This document shows, one piece after another, positions 30,242 to 43,059 of a DNA stretch of 64,000 nucleotides (position 1 is its first letter; each line of letters begins with the position of its first letter). Location of the stretch: the NCBI RefSeq assembly GCF_000835495.1, contig NW_015622547.1, positions 3,596,001 through 3,660,000 on the forward strand, written 5' to 3'. The translations under genes were made by a program, and so were the position numbers. The stretch is from Cladophialophora immunda. Lineage: Eukaryota > Ascomycota > Eurotiomycetes > Chaetothyriales > Herpotrichiellaceae. The notes under the pieces are model-generated. The model worked only from the letters and a program-made list of their open reading frames with translations, did not search any database and was not told the origin of the DNA.

Positions 30242-32313
30242 GTCGCTATGATTTCCACGTCCTTCCCTGAGATGTAGGAAGATAATGAGCGATTTCCTCG
30301 GACTGGAGATGAGAACAGTCATGGCATGAACCACATGCTTTATACCCTCGAAATTTGGTCGACCTCTTCCAAGGTGGTTGCTTGTTTGTCGGTAACAGAC
30401 ATTTGGATCCACAATGGTTTTGGAATCATGTACGGCCTAGTTCTCTGAAATCAGCACACGCAGACAGTCAGAATCACTCCATACATGCCTGAATCCTGCC
30501 GAATTGGGTACCCAGACGTCAGCCTTGTGCAGCTTCTGGCCGCCGAATAAGGAAACTCGTGGTCAGTCTTATGCAGGGCCTTCCACGTCCAGATCTCATA
30601 CATATCCTTTTCACAAAAGTTATTTTCCGTCCCCCTTTAGATTGGTAGGTCCGTTCGATCAATGTGGCAGGAGAAGATCTTTCAAAGTTGCTCTGACTGT
30701 GTCTGGGCCCGATGCCTAAAGGGCATCGTCATTCTGTCGCAGAGTCGTCGGACCAGATCGTCCGTGTCTTCGGTTGGCGGCAAGGAAGCATCGATCACAT
30801 CAACATCTCCTCACTGCTTTTGGCTGTCGGCGCAGCCTAGGCTACATGATGGATGTTGCCCCCGGGATCCTTGCCTCCTGCAAGCCTGGGGACAGTGAAC
30901 TGCCGAAACTAGAAGACCAAGTATGTTGGTGGAGATAGGACCACGTGATCAGGCCTCAAACATATGGCGTGCAGAGGAGTCGTCTTCCCAATTGATACAG
31001 CAACTCCCTCACATAAGCCGCCAGCTTCTTAAGGAGTGGGCTCTGTGATGGTGCTGAGCCACGACCGAAGGTGGAAACTCTGGGTTTCGACCTCGACACT
31101 GACTTTCCCAACCCGGAAGCCCGCGCGTGACATACGTTTTTGCAGTTGTTAGCACCCCAAAAGTTCAATCGCATCATCGTCTGCTTGGATGAACACGCCG
31201 CTTTTCCCTGTCACTTTCGACCGCCTGTCACAAGTAGTATTCCCCAATCTTGACAGGAGCCTGGACGCTAGGCCAAACATTCGGTCACACGTGGCTGGAG
31301 CCGACGAAAGGTGGTCAAGGTCAATAGCGCGAAGCGATGGAGAATCACCAAGCAGAGGGCCACCTCTTGAGATGTGGATGTGGCAATACGAACCACAGCA
31401 ACAGCATCAATTTAAGCGACGACGGGCGGCTCGAAGTATGGTAGAATGTTTTGTTCCAAACAGGCATTTGCTGCCTTGGAAGCCGTCCGGCCAGCTGCAC
31501 AGTGAAGTAATCGCACGTCCTTGGCTCGATCGTTTGGACAAGAGACGGGCTCGACAGATGGCTCGGTCGCCAGCTATAGCACCTCGTCTCCGTCAATCTC
31601 GAGGTGTGTAACCGAGCTCAGCGACAGCACCTTGATGTGGTACCGGAGGTTCCGGTGCACCTCGAATTCAGCTGGACACGAGGTCTGAGGACTCTCAATG
31701 GTCTTGGCCGTGCGTACCGAGGTTTTCGTTAAACCGGCGCAGGCATCGGGAACATACAGGGCCACAGACAGTGGTCGCAGTGTCATTGTGTAGAACACTT
31801 CAAGATACAAGATTGACACAGTGCGAGAGTCAAGTCTGAAAATGACACCAACGCTGACAAAGCAATGACGGACGAAAAGGAGTCGGCGCCACCCTGTTGA
31901 GGAACAAGACTTCGAGGGAAGAAGGAATTGATGGATGACTTCATTGCAAATGATACACTTGTTTTCTAGGATCTCAGCTCTGGATGAGACATGAGACCTC
32001 AGCATGGCTGACCCGCTGTTCCCCCGTCGGCCAACAGGCCTCTAATACTACAAAATCTCTTCTTTCTCATGAGATGTAAATTCTAACAACACATGGCTTT
32101 GCCTCGCTTCAAGGATCAGACGACAAACCGAAATTAAGAACGTGCCATTTCATCAAGAGCCAACCATCAAATTGCAAACAAGCTCTTATCCAGCAATCAT
32201 GCCGATATATAGCCAACGCCAAAGTTGAGAGATTTGGTGGTTGGCCGAAACCTTATGAGGCGAGAGTCCAACGCTGGCACGCAGCAACGTTTGTCATGCC
32301 AGTAGCTCGAGTC
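30242..32313. other. Intergenic region
   Basis: About 2 kb without a gene I can support. Open frames at 31189-31611 (+) and 31574-32005 (-) overlap, lack motifs and have no splice support. Confidence 0.45.
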
Positions 32314-33646
32314 CTAGAATCCCATAAACATCTCGTCCAGTTCTTCGACGTCGATTTGCTCGGGACTCATCATGCTCCAGGCAGCCACGCCCATCTCAAT
32401 TCCATCCAGGTCAAGAGTCAGGTTCGTCTTCGCCACTGGTGCCTGATGATCGGGCTTGGCTTGGATCATCGGGCTGCTCGAAAACAGCTTCTGCTCCGGA
32501 ACGTGGAGCTCTTGATGGGACTGACCGAAGAGAGCCAACCCGAGCTCTCGATCACGTTTCTGGCGTTGTTCCGGTGTCTCTTCTGACACCGCGACAGCCG
32601 GAGTCTTTTCCTCAACCTCGATTGACGCCTGGACGGTAGGATTGTGCAGACTCATGCCACGGGCACGGACCGCGGTGGCTGTCTCAGTGAAGCCACGTTC
32701 GTCCTCCTCAAGTGGAGGACTTGGAGCCCGATTAGTTCTACGGCGAACATCAGGCGTACCATCTGGATTCAGGCTGCTCCTGGCGCTGAAATGGTCGCCA
32801 GGGGTCGGAGGCTGCATGGGGTCGTCCTGGTCTAGGTCGGGGGAATAAAGTTCCACCTCTGGGCTGGGAGATAGTCGAGCACGATCTCGTTGATCGAGAT
32901 CATCGATCTGGCTATGATCCGACACGCTAGGCGTCAGATTCTTGACCGAGATCACTGGGGGAGGGAGGATGTCATCCGAGGACTCAGGGAGAGGCATTCG
33001 CGGCTGTGTGGTGAGAAAGAAGAAGACCTTCCGTGGGTGAACCGGTATCAATTCCTTCGCCAACGGGCATGGTGCCAAAGCCGTCCATGGTCTCTTCAGG
33101 TAGAGACTGAGACGCGAGGACAGTAACGCAGCTGGGTTCGCAGAACTATAACAGCAAGTTAGTTACGGTCTCGTCGAAACTCCATCCGCAAAGAACTTAC
33201 TGAGCAATACTGGCATTGGTGGAAGCCAATATAGTTGCCAGGTCCCTGATCAGGTGTGGTCGGTTCCCCGTCTTTTCCAACTGCTCGATTACAGAGATGA
33301 CAATGTCATCATTGATACCATCTGTGTCGATTTTTCGAACCGGAGCACCAAGCTTTGGGGACGGGGGTGGCGTCTGCTCAACCACCGCACCAAGTGCGAG
33401 TGCGGTCGATATTGGAAGATCGATCGCAGGAGAGCCAACTTTGGAGCGCGGAGAGGAAACTGGGGATAGAGGCGCTTCGCCATCATGAGAGCGCTTCTGT
33501 TTCTTTGTAGGAGGCGGAGGAGATGCTGAGGACTCTGCAGGTGGTGTGGTAGTCTTGAGGATAGGGCGGTGAGCGCGAGAGGCATTGGGCAAATGAATGC
33601 CCAGCGAGGGCAAGGAGAGAGATTTCCGACGAGTGTTGTAAGGCAT
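32314..33646 (-). CDS. Gds1-like winged-helix nuclear protein
   Basis: Minus-strand exons 33646-33201 and 33145-32314, joined by a 55-base GT-AG intron, give 425 residues. The N-terminus MPYNTRRKSLSLPSLGIHLPN is basic with Ser/Pro-rich stretches. The winged-helix region spans about residues 110-200: DDIVISVIEQLEKTGNRPHL, then an Ala/Ser/Asn segment and SSRLSLYLKRPWTALAPCPL. It closes with the VFFFLTT strand, as in fungal Gds1 proteins. The rest is disordered, acidic and Pro-rich, ending in a short acidic motif (EQIDVEELDEMFMGF) that could be a transactivation segment. Yeast Gds1 is a nuclear protein whose molecular role is poorly defined. The intron falls inside the winged helix. The upstream gene-free region is unusually long (4.3 kb). 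Confidence 0.82.
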
Positions 33647-36600
33647 GGTGGAATGTCATGTGTTGCCGCCGATGAAGGACGAGAGGGATGTTGAGGGTGG
33701 ACTGTTGTATAACAGGACAACAGATGAAGTCGCGACACTGTAGGGCCGGGGAGATGGATGGGAGAGAGTCGTGTACAACAGTAAACGGGAGTCTCTGGTA
33801 ACCTAGAGGAGCCCCAAAAAGCAGGGAATTTGTTTTTGGGATGGGTGGAATTGTCGAATGGCAGAATGATGATTCAGGCTGCGGCGACACCAGTCGAGGG
33901 ATGGACTAGTGCTGCGTAGCGTTGGACAAGGGAGGGCGAAAGATGTGACAGAGGGAGGGTGGTTAGACTGAAGGATATATGGAGCCCGGGGTGGTGATTG
34001 GAGGATGGAGGCAGCTGGAATGCGTGGCTGCAATGCAAGGTGCCGGATCGTGGAGCAATAAAAACTCTCAAGGATCAGCTTCAATTGGCCTTAGTGGTCC
34101 TGCCCTCGCCTCCTTGCGTCAAGAGATCTTGTCCCGACCACTTGACTTGTTGAGGTCAAACGGCGGTAAGCAGGCAGATGGCGACGCTTGGTAGATCGGA
34201 CAGAGGAGAGAAACGTAGTGCGTGCTTGTGTCCTTTTCTATTGTGATGGGGCTGGGGGGGTCTTGACGGCGATTTGCTTGACAGGGGAGAGCGCAGAAGC
34301 GAGAAATGGCGGTAATGGGAGCCTGCCAGGCGGCCGTGCCTTTTGGTATGTGAGTAGTGAGTAGTAGCTCAGGGTCCCGGAGACGTTTTGTTTGCTTGGA
34401 GAGGGTCGTGCGAGGGAGTGGGTCAAATCAAAATATTTTTGGAGGGATGGAGGGGGGGGGCTGTCAAGTAGATGATGTCTATGGCCCGTGTCTGGAGAAG
34501 GGAGAGAGGGCGTTGAGGTACACGCGGTGATGAAGGAAGGGGGTGATTGCGGCTTGGGTGATAGAAGAAGTAAAGGAGAAGAGAAGCTCTGATGGAAAAG
34601 GAAGAATTGATCGAGGGAGGTGTCGCAGCTGCGCAGAGTTGCAGACAGGTGCCAGGAATGCGCAGCGCAGGAAGGGCAGCACGCCACAACAACCCCGAAG
34701 CAAAAACCCTCGTGGGCGCTCCGAGATGGGGTCTGAGAGTCTGAGAGTCCTAAAAAATGCTACCGACTGTCACCTAGCAGGGAGCAATGGCGAAAGTTCG
34801 ATGCCTGGGATGCCATTGATGGTCCCTCGAACCCTCGCCCATCTTTTCTTGACGGGTCCCCGGGTCCCCTCCAATGGCCTGGTCGCCCAGTCGCCCTGGC
34901 CCAGGTTGAGATCCGAGAGCCCACCAGGCGCCAGTCGACCAGTCGCCAAGCTAAACTCGGAGTCATTGTTTTAGCTCTCCCCATCCGGGCCAGGCTAGTG
35001 TTCTTTGGGGGCAACGCTGAGCGCCTAAGCAGCGCTCCTTGCAGTCCCTTACCTGCCTACTGGACTCGCGGATGCACTTGGCCGACCTTTTTCGCAAACC
35101 ACTGCCCGACGCCAGTCAACCGGTCTCCTGGCTTTACAAACAACGCCTCCACCTGTGACATCGTTTTTGAAGCTGTCATCGGTCATATCCAGCACGGCCC
35201 AACATTGCCCAACCAGCTGCCATTGCTATATTCAGCTTGCGTCCATCGCCGATTTGGCAGTAGGAGACACCTCCATATGGCGAGTACTCGGTGCAGCAGA
35301 AGGGCCAGAGTTAATTGTGGTGTGATATTCCAGATCTCGCAAAGAACAAGGGCTACCAGATATCAAAGTCACTCAACCCATGTCCCGTCAGATGTGATGT
35401 GTGCCGCCCGTCACTTTCTCGGACTCTACCTCCCGTGCAACACCACTTACTTCTCTCGGAAGTGTCGACAAACCCTACATGCCACACGACTCGCATCCCA
35501 GCGATGGCTGACATCTCCTTCCACCCTCCCTCACGCCTCACTAATCGAACCGACAACTTACGGGCACCATCCGCCAGTTGAAAGAGGTGGAACTACATCG
35601 GTCATCCAAAGCCAAGTTTTGTAACTGCATCTCGAGTAAGCGCTTGTTGGCTGGGGATTGGTGCTGCGGAAGAAGGTTATAGAGCAGCCAACCCTGGGTC
35701 CCTGACACGCCCAGGTCATGACAAGCATGATCTTCTCTGGTCGCCCCTAACTTCTGGAAAAGCCCGGCTCTGGACCCAGAGTTTTTTACCCGGACGCAGC
35801 TGGATGCGCTTGGGATACAAGGTTTGCTGCAGTCTCCAGGGGGTGGCTCGGTGACCAGCGCAGCCAGCAAAGCCAGCACCATCGTTCCGCGAATCAGCGC
35901 CCCGCTGCCCCTCCATCCCCAGTCAAAATTATTTTTTTTTCTCTCTTGTCGTGCCGCACAATTCCTCGTCCTGAGTTTACGGATCCTTCTGCATCGGGCA
36001 ATTCACCTGGCCCATCATCATTCGACCTGCACCTTGCAGCACCTTGCAGCACCAATCGAGAAGCACAGCTGCATGGTGCAGCTTCGTTGCTCTGGGCGAC
36101 GTTACCTAGACTTTGGGGGGCGATACTTCTGCTGCATGTAGCAGGAACAAAGTTGTTTGCTTCGTGCCATGCAGAGAGACACTGCTGCTTTCACATTCCC
36201 TTGGGGTGGCTTCGAGTGATTTTCTTTTTCAATTTTTTTTTTCCACGGGCACTCCACACTGTTCAATTTGCCATCATCACTGACGTATCCAGCGCGACAC
36301 AAAGACGTCAGCGAAAAGCGCAGCGAAAAAAAAAATAGGGAAAAAAAAAATTGATTGACTTTGCGGCGAGGCCTCCACTATCCGCTACATCCGTCTATTG
36401 TAGCCGAAACAGCATCCTTATCTTCACGTGACCTTGGGCAAGCTTCCAGACTCAGATGCGCCCCTGTCGAGCGTGCACATCTGCGACCTCGTCGGCCAGG
36501 ACGTCAACTTTCTTAGAATAGATGAGCATTGCCCATCGAAGATCTCGTTTGGACGGTTGATTGGTGGTCACATCGAGGCGGTCAAGAGCAGGCTTGAGTC

Positions 36601-37930
36601 TAGACAAGTCCAAACAGCCATCCCCGCGGTGTGAAAAGGATGGCTTGACGGCTGCACAGACACCTGAAACACGCACTATTGGTGGCTAGGCCAAGCGATT
36701 GGGCGCTGTTTTGCGGCAGAGGTGCCAACTCGACGAACCGAAGCTGGTGAATATGCGATCGACTCGCAACAATGATGCGCATCACACGAAAGGCAGCTCC
36801 AAGGCCGACTGAATCGCATCCCAAGAGTCATTCTTGTGGGGCAGTCGTATTGCAAAGTCAGGTCAACCCTGCACAGATATCCTGCCACTACTATCCTCGT
36901 CGCAGAAATGCAAATCTATGAGATCACGGTTGGCTCACCCGGTTTGCTATCCCAACACTCGGTTCGGTCCACACTCGTATAGTCGCAGAGGCACGCCGCT
37001 CTGTCCCGTTGCAATTCTGCCAATCCGAGAGCCCCATGAAAAATCATGATGCAATAATCCTGCGGAGAGCATGTGCGTGATTGGGATGCAGACTATCATC
37101 TCCAACTTCCTTCCAGCTTTGGACCCCCAAACACGGGTTGAGGTCTTCCAGTGTTCACCTTGCGGCATGTTGATCCGGATCTGCGATCAGAGACATCTGA
37201 GTCCTCCTCGCCCTGGTGCGACATTGTGTTGTGCTCTTTCCAATCCCTGTTTGATCTCGGGTCATTCTCAGCGAAGCACGCTCGCTTACGTCCCTCCTAC
37301 TCGGCCCTTGTCTGCTGAGTACTGTCGCATGTTCAATGGAAGGATTGCCTTCGCGTGTGTTTACACCACGTCTAAAACCATAGAGCGATAATCGTATGAT
37401 CTGACACACCCTAGCACGGCAGTGTCGAAAGTTCAACTTCGTGCACATGGGAACACAACCGAACAAATGCCCAATGGGGACCATGTATCATCAAGCCGGT
37501 CGAACTCACCAGTCGAAGTTCCCGCTTTCGCTTACAGCAATATCAGCATGTGCCAGATAACAAGGGATTGTGCAAGTCGCACTGGCTGACGTCTGTCTTC
37601 CACTTTGCTGACTTCAACACCCCAAACTCAGCGGACCAATGAACCCAGTTGCCGGCACTGCCATCGTCAACAGGTTGGTAGCCGTGGGAATCCGATCGAG
37701 TCCCATAGGCCCGTGATGCTGCAAACATCGGGAGCGGCACGTGTTCACGTACCCTTCTCGTTCCCTCCTTTTTCCTCAGCCTCGCGTGCGTCCCTCGCGA
37801 TTACAAGGAATGCCACCACCAGGCTCAATCCATCCAGAAGCCGAAGGCAAGCATTGCCAACTGTTGCTGCTGCCTACGATAACGTTTTCAGAACATTTTG
37901 AACTGCTGAGAGTTTCTCCTGTGCTCTTGT
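33647..37930. other. Long gene-free region upstream of the Gds1-like gene
   Basis: About 4.3 kb with no supported gene. It contains pyrimidine/purine-biased tracts, a short tandem repeat (TTGCAGCACC-type, near 36030-36055) and A runs near 36328-36352. Open frames such as 34998-35624 (+) look random. It may hold a long 5' leader and promoter. Confidence 0.45.
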
Positions 37931-39400
37931 TCAATCTTTGCCAAACCATCCGCCCATCCATCCCTTGACCTGCGAACCTTGACTGGAGTCTACGACAGCA
38001 GTCTTCCCAGCCTCTACCATCTCCCCCGTCTTCTCTATCTCATTCTCGCTTCTGGGTTTTGGTCTTGGCCTGAGAACATACTCACACGTCGTCCCAAAGT
38101 GATATCTCCTTTTCCGCTCTACAATCAGCCCGCTGTCCTTGACGATCTGCTCAATGTCTTTATTCCACCAACATCCATAGTGATCGGCATGCATTTTTGC
38201 ACCGTTGTCCAGTACCCGGTTGATAAATTCAAGGTCTGACCGGCCATGTTCGAGGAGGAGGATCTTCCCTCCTAAATCCCCTCCGTGCTCTGCAACAAGC
38301 GCATCTTCTTCTTGCTGCATTTTTCCCTCTGGCCCCGAGACAACATGGTCCTTGCGTTTCTGAATATCCTCAAGACGCTGTCTGGCCTCTTTTTCGATTG
38401 TCCTCATGTCGACGCCCGAGCTCTTCTCCCCGGGCTGCCTGCACAGATCTCCCAGCTGCCGCAAAAAGGCGACCGGGTTGGTCTGGCTACAAATCCCCAT
38501 GGTCTGAATTATTGTGTCAAATCCACCTTCTGGCCTCTTGATAAGGGTTTTGTCACCTGCGTCGCCAACCACGAATTGCACCGGCCCGGGAAATCGCCTA
38601 TTGTCCTTCGCCTTCTCCTGCAGCTTCTCGAACTTCTTCTGTGCTTGGGACAGCATGGTGTCGCTCAAATCGTTGAACACCAAGCTTTCCACTCTCCTGT
38701 CTTCGGGCGTGACAAGAGGGTCCAGGCGGTACAGCTCCATATTTCTCCCAGTCCCCGCACTCACCTCCAGCACGTTGCCCCGGGCCTCTCTGCACAACTC
38801 CTCCCTCTTGCTCCTCAAACCCATCATCTTCTCCGACAACTCGACCTCGTCGTCGAAGTTTCTCGAGGAATCCAACCACCGCGAAGAGACGTCGGCGTTC
38901 TGCGGAAGGTCGAGATTCTCATACTCCTTCACGGAGCGCGCGTAGGACATGTACGTGTAGGCGACGTAGGTGGAGAGCAGGAAGCCGAAAAGCGAGGTGA
39001 TCCAGAAGTAGGTGTTGGAGGACATGTGGATGCGCTGCCGCCGGTTTTTGGCGGCGAGGGCGTCGAGCGCATCTTGGGCGGTTGCGCGATCGAGGAGCGT
39101 CGGTCGGGGTTTGTGTTGCGATTGGGATTGGGATTGTGCAGGTCGAGGGATATTGGGGTTCGGAATGGGTGGTTTGGAGGAGGCGTGCCTGCGTGAGGGA
39201 AGGTGATGAGAGAGATAATAGGCCTTTCTCACAGCTTGTAGAGGTGCTGAGCGCGCAGGTCGACCGACTGAACGCGACAGAAGCTGCTGTTGATTGAGAC
39301 ATGGAGAAGCTGGGCGAGCAGCTGCGCGCTTCGCAGATATGGAGAGTGCCAGATGCGGAATCTTTGAGCACTCCACGTAGAGCCTCGAAACTTCCGCCAT
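37931..39400 (-). CDS. Oms1-like mitochondrial inner-membrane methyltransferase
   Basis: Single exon of 489 residues. The N-terminal ~100 residues are rich in Arg, Ser and Ala and poor in acids, a mitochondrial presequence with a likely cleavage near RRHASSKPP. One TM helix follows (about 130-150, TYFWITSLFGFLLSTYVAY), then a SAM-binding domain with motif I as GNVLEVSAGTGRNMELY, the NDLSDTML segment and FDTIIQTMGICSQTNPVAFL. A second conserved block near ILLLEHGRSDLEFINRVLD and HFGTTCEYVLRP matches Oms1. In yeast, Oms1 is an inner-membrane protein with the methyltransferase domain in the intermembrane space; it supports respiratory-chain assembly. The frame is open without introns, and a start further downstream cannot be excluded. 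Confidence 0.9.
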   Translation of the reverse strand: MAEVSRLYVECSKIPHLALSISAKRAAARPASPCLNQQQLLSRSVGRPARSAPLQAVRKAYYLSHHLPSRRHASSKPPIPNPNIPRPAQSQSQSQHKPRPTLLDRATAQDALDALAAKNRRQRIHMSSNTYFWITSLFGFLLSTYVAYTYMSYARSVKEYENLDLPQNADVSSRWLDSSRNFDDEVELSEKMMGLRSKREELCREARGNVLEVSAGTGRNMELYRLDPLVTPEDRRVESLVFNDLSDTMLSQAQKKFEKLQEKAKDNRRFPGPVQFVVGDAGDKTLIKRPEGGFDTIIQTMGICSQTNPVAFLRQLGDLCRQPGEKSSGVDMRTIEKEARQRLEDIQKRKDHVVSGPEGKMQQEEDALVAEHGGDLGGKILLLEHGRSDLEFINRVLDNGAKMHADHYGCWWNKDIEQIVKDSGLIVERKRRYHFGTTCEYVLRPRPKPRSENEIEKTGEMVEAGKTAVVDSSQGSQVKGWMGGWFGKD

Positions 39401-39721
39401 GGTGCGAGCAGAGATTCAAATATCAATCGTTCATCTCTGGAGATTTGCGGATCTGGAGACGATGGCTGCCCACCTTTGACTCGCGGTGCGAAATCGACAA
39501 TTGCTATTGCAAGACGTTGCTCTTTCTTTTTAGCCGAGATTGATCCGACCTCGGACGGGAAGGGCGCAACGTCGCGAGACTTTCATCTGCGGAGAACAAC
39601 GTCTTGCTTGGGTTAACCGGGCTGGAAGGACTCATATCTCGGGGGGCGCTGCGTTTCGGTAAGTCTAGAGTTTCTCTTCACCCTAGGAGCAGGAGGTATA
39701 TTACAAGTCCCGGTCCCCCCA
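39401..39721. promoter_or_regulatory. Divergent promoter of Oms1-like and oxidase genes
   Basis: 321 bases between the two starts; no gene inside. Confidence 0.4.
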
Positions 39722-41228
39722 ATGTCTAACGGTTCCGTTCCCCAGCACATATTGATCATTGGAGCCGGCGTCTTTGGTCTCTCGACGGCGCTCTCGCTCC
39801 TCTCCCACCCCACATACAATGCCACCCGCATAACTGTCATCGACGGCTCTCCCTCGCTCCCCAACCCGTCTGGCTCTTCCGTCGACGCTAGCCGCATCGT
39901 CCGGGCCGACTACGCCAACAAACACTATGCCCAGCTCGCCTCCCAGGCGCAGGAGCTCTGGCGCGACAGGAGGAAAGAAGCATGGGGCGGGGAAGGCAGA
40001 TACCATGAGCCCGGGTTCGTGCTGACGGCGGATGCGGACAAGGATGCCTACTTGCGGGAATCGCTGGCCAATGTGAGAGACCTGGCACGAGAGGACGGCT
40101 GCAACGTGGACTTGAGCAAGATCAGAGAACTACGTGGAGCAGAGGAGATCCGGAAAGCGACGGGCTACGAGAGCGTAAGCGGGGATCATGGCTACGCGAA
40201 CTTCAACTCGGGATGGGCCGACGCCGAAGCGTGTGTGGCTTATGCCCTGAGGAGAATCCAGAGCGAGAGTGACGGTCGTGTAACCATCCGCCCTGGCGCA
40301 CAGGTCGCGAGGCTCGTCTTCTCCGGAAGCGATTGTCAGGGGGTAGAACTGGCCGGAGGGGAGCAGATCCAGGCGGACCTGACCGTCCTGGCAGCTGGGG
40401 CGTGGAGTCCCAGCCTCATCGACCTTCAGGGACGATGCCTGGCCACTGGGCAGACGATGGCATATCTGGACATCACGCCTGAGGAGCAAGCGGCAATGGG
40501 AAACAGGCCGACCATTATGAACATGAGTCGAGGGATGTTTGTCATCCCGCCGAGAGGGAACGAGCTGAAAATCGCGAGGCATGGGTATGGGTACCGGAAC
40601 CCCGTGAGGATATCAAGGGCGGTCATCGACCCTGGCGTCTCGAACGGCATTGGCCCCGGAGACGTGGAAGTCAGCGTCCCTAAAGTCGGCATCCCCATCC
40701 CGCTCGAAGCTGAAGAAGCCCTGCGGGAAGCCCTCGGCGAGGTTCTGCCTCAGATGGTGGACAGACCGTTCACCCGCACGCGGATTTGCTGGTACTGTGA
40801 TACGTAAGTTTATTTCCGCGGCCTTTTTTTTGTCACGTTCTTGCTCCCATTGTACCAGCGCATAATGCACACAGAAAGGATATTTGGACCCAAAAACACT
40901 GATTTGTGTCCACAGGCCGAGCGGCGACTTCCTCATCACCTTCCACCCGCAATTCAACAACCTCTTCCTCGCCACGGGCGGGTCGGGCCACGGATTCAAG
41001 TTCTTCCCCGTGATAGGGGACAAGATCGTGGCCGCGATCCAGGGGACGCTGGAGCCGGCGCTGGCGCAGATCTGGAGCTGGAGGAGTCAAGAGGACCTGT
41101 GCGGAATGATCAAGAGCGGCGGAGACGGCGGAGACGGCGGAGAGGAGTTTACCGCGTGTGAAGATGGAAGTCGGGCGGGGAGGAAGGGGATGCTGCTCGA
41201 CGAGGAGATGCGGAGGAGGACGAGCTAA
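39722..41228 (+). CDS. Sarcosine oxidase-type FAD-dependent amine oxidase
   Basis: Exons 39722-40803 and 40916-41228, joined by a 112-base intron, give 464 residues. The N-terminus has the Rossmann FAD motif HILIIGAGVFGLSTALSLL. Other family blocks are SSVDASRIVRADYANKHYA, ADLTVLAAGAWSPSLIDL and, near the C-terminus, LFLATGGSGHGFKFFPVIG. The cysteine in RTRICWYCDTPSGDFLI lies where MSOX and amadoriases bind FAD covalently through a thioether. This family includes sarcosine, pipecolate, saccharopine and fructosyl-amino-acid oxidases; the substrate cannot be told from this sequence. The C-terminus (RTS) is not a canonical peroxisomal PTS1. The C-terminal tail holds an extra Gly/Asp-rich stretch (GGDGGDGGEE), unusual for the family. 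Confidence 0.88.
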
Positions 41229-43059
41229 AGGACCGAGCTTGTGGCCACGATTGTCGCGTCCGGACGGTCCTATTGGTGTACGAGGTGGGACGTCGAGTGG
41301 TTCAACCGCTTTGGCCATGCAGAACGAAAATAGATGAGAAAGCGTTCAACGGTTGCCCATTCCAGGGTCAACTCCGTCGCCAGTATGGGAAGGGAAGCCC
41401 TCGTGAGAGAAGGACAGTAGCATACAGAATACGCTCGATACGTCGACTCCACTTCTCCCGCTCGAACTACATCAAATCCACACGTATAAACCGGGGACAC
41501 ACGTAGTAATAATATAAATATACTACACCTGGAAGACACCAAAAACATATACAAGGTGTGTGTGTGAGTGTGAGAGTGAGTATGTGTAACGGGATATGAC
41601 TTACCCAGCCCCGGCTCCTCTGCCAGCTAGCTAGCACCAATCTCCATCCCCTCCCGACCCCCATTGAGTTCGATGAACGTGGTTTTAAGGTCCTCAGATA
41701 CATACATACATATATACATAGACGCAACAACACCCCCCAACAACTCAAAGGGACATTGCTTACATCCCTTCCCCCCTCTCCTCTTTTATTTTCTTGCACC
41801 CTATTTTCATTTTCGTTTTTCGTTTTCCGTGCTTCCTTTCCTTCCAACCTCCGCGCGATGTGTGATGCGTTGCCTACCTACCTACCCACGGAGAAGCTAC
41901 AAGGGACTTTCGTCCACGCGGCATTGAATGAGAAGCAGAAGCAGAAGAAAGAGCAGCAGCAGCAGCAGCAGCAACTTTAGTTCGAAAAGTGCAAACTGCC
42001 ATCGTGGATTCGAATCCAACCCACCCTCCGATCAGGATAACGGCGGGAACCAAGTGATGGATGGTACTGATGACTTCCCTCCCACTTCACCTCCTCTTTG
42101 AGCATCGGATCAAGTCTCTAACAGCACGAACACAGTCATGCAACCCCAACCCAAAGATCGAGCAGCTCGGTTGCATAGCGGTGCAGAGCACATGCTTCCT
42201 CGGTTCACCCAAGCTCGCTACAACGGCAGCACCACACCTCAAACCATTCACTACATGTGTGAAATCCTTTCAACGAATACTTGAGAAAAGAAACCAGCAC
42301 ATGGGAGGGATGAGAATTCATATTGAGCTATCATCATGCAGTCGTGAGCAGTACTGACTACGATCAAGGAACCGTGTCAACCCTCCTATCACTTCGCTCC
42401 ATCGGAGTCCGCACTCAGCATCTTCTGATGCTTTTTCTATCACAAACAATCTGAGCAAATGGGCTTGCTATCGCTTGCCCATCTGGTTTTTTCTTTCCCA
42501 TGACCTAAAAAGTTCCAGTCATGGATGGAGAACCCAAGCTTTGAAAAGTAAAGTCAAGCCTCCCTTGGTCGGTAAAGCTCTCCGTGCGCCAGACAGCAAC
42601 TGGTCCATGGTGTGTTGTCTCTCCCACAACCCCATGACCAGGAACGCGCAGAGGAAATTGAAGAGTTATTTCCACACAAGACGGTATGCGAAGTCGACCA
42701 GCGCCGAATACCGTCCCCCAAGCTGATATCCCATTGTCGATGAGACCCAATGTCTAATAAGGTGTAAGCAGGCCGACTGCACCCGAGTCCTTTTTGGTGC
42801 CTTTGCCCCAGGAAACAATATGAAGGGATTTCGCTCAAAAACGCCATGCAATGCTCATAGATAGTCGTGACACAGGCGAAAAAGAAAAGGTAAGATTTGG
42901 TAAGTAGTTTCAGTCATGCCTGGTTTGCAAGATGCAGAACCCAGAGCATGTCGACTTCCCCGCCGCGACAGTGTGGCCATTGTCGAAGGGGTGCAGCCGA
43001 GTTAAGGGTTGACTGTTGATACAAGGCTAACGGGAAAACCCCGCCCTGCGTAAGCAGAT
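41229..43059. other. Intergenic region with microsatellites
   Basis: About 1.8 kb without a supported gene. It includes TG/GA-rich repeats (41557-41585), a TACA repeat (about 41698-41720) and an AGC repeat (about 41948-41972). Confidence 0.5.
41948..41972 (+). repeat. AGC trinucleotide microsatellite
   Basis: About eight tandem AGC/GCA units in a non-coding stretch. Confidence 0.7.

Noticed and set aside
29312..30277. 321-codon plus-strand frame over the enoyl-CoA hydratase gene
   Set aside because: Antisense shadow due to high GC at third codon positions; the minus frame has the crotonase motifs.
31189..32005. Opposing open frames at 31189-31611 (+) and 31574-32005 (-)
   Set aside because: They overlap, have no family features and no supporting splice signals; the minus frame has a mildly protein-like end but nothing decisive.
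34998..35624. 208-codon plus-strand frame upstream of the Gds1-like gene
   Set aside because: Composition looks random (many Thr, His, Arg, Cys) and no domain is seen.
38285..39196. 303-codon plus-strand frame over the Oms1-like gene
   Set aside because: Antisense shadow; the minus frame has the SAM motif, TM helix and presequence.
41990..42030. TGGATTCGAATCCA, which resembles a tRNA T-arm
   Set aside because: No acceptor, D or anticodon stem can be built around it; it is a simple palindrome.
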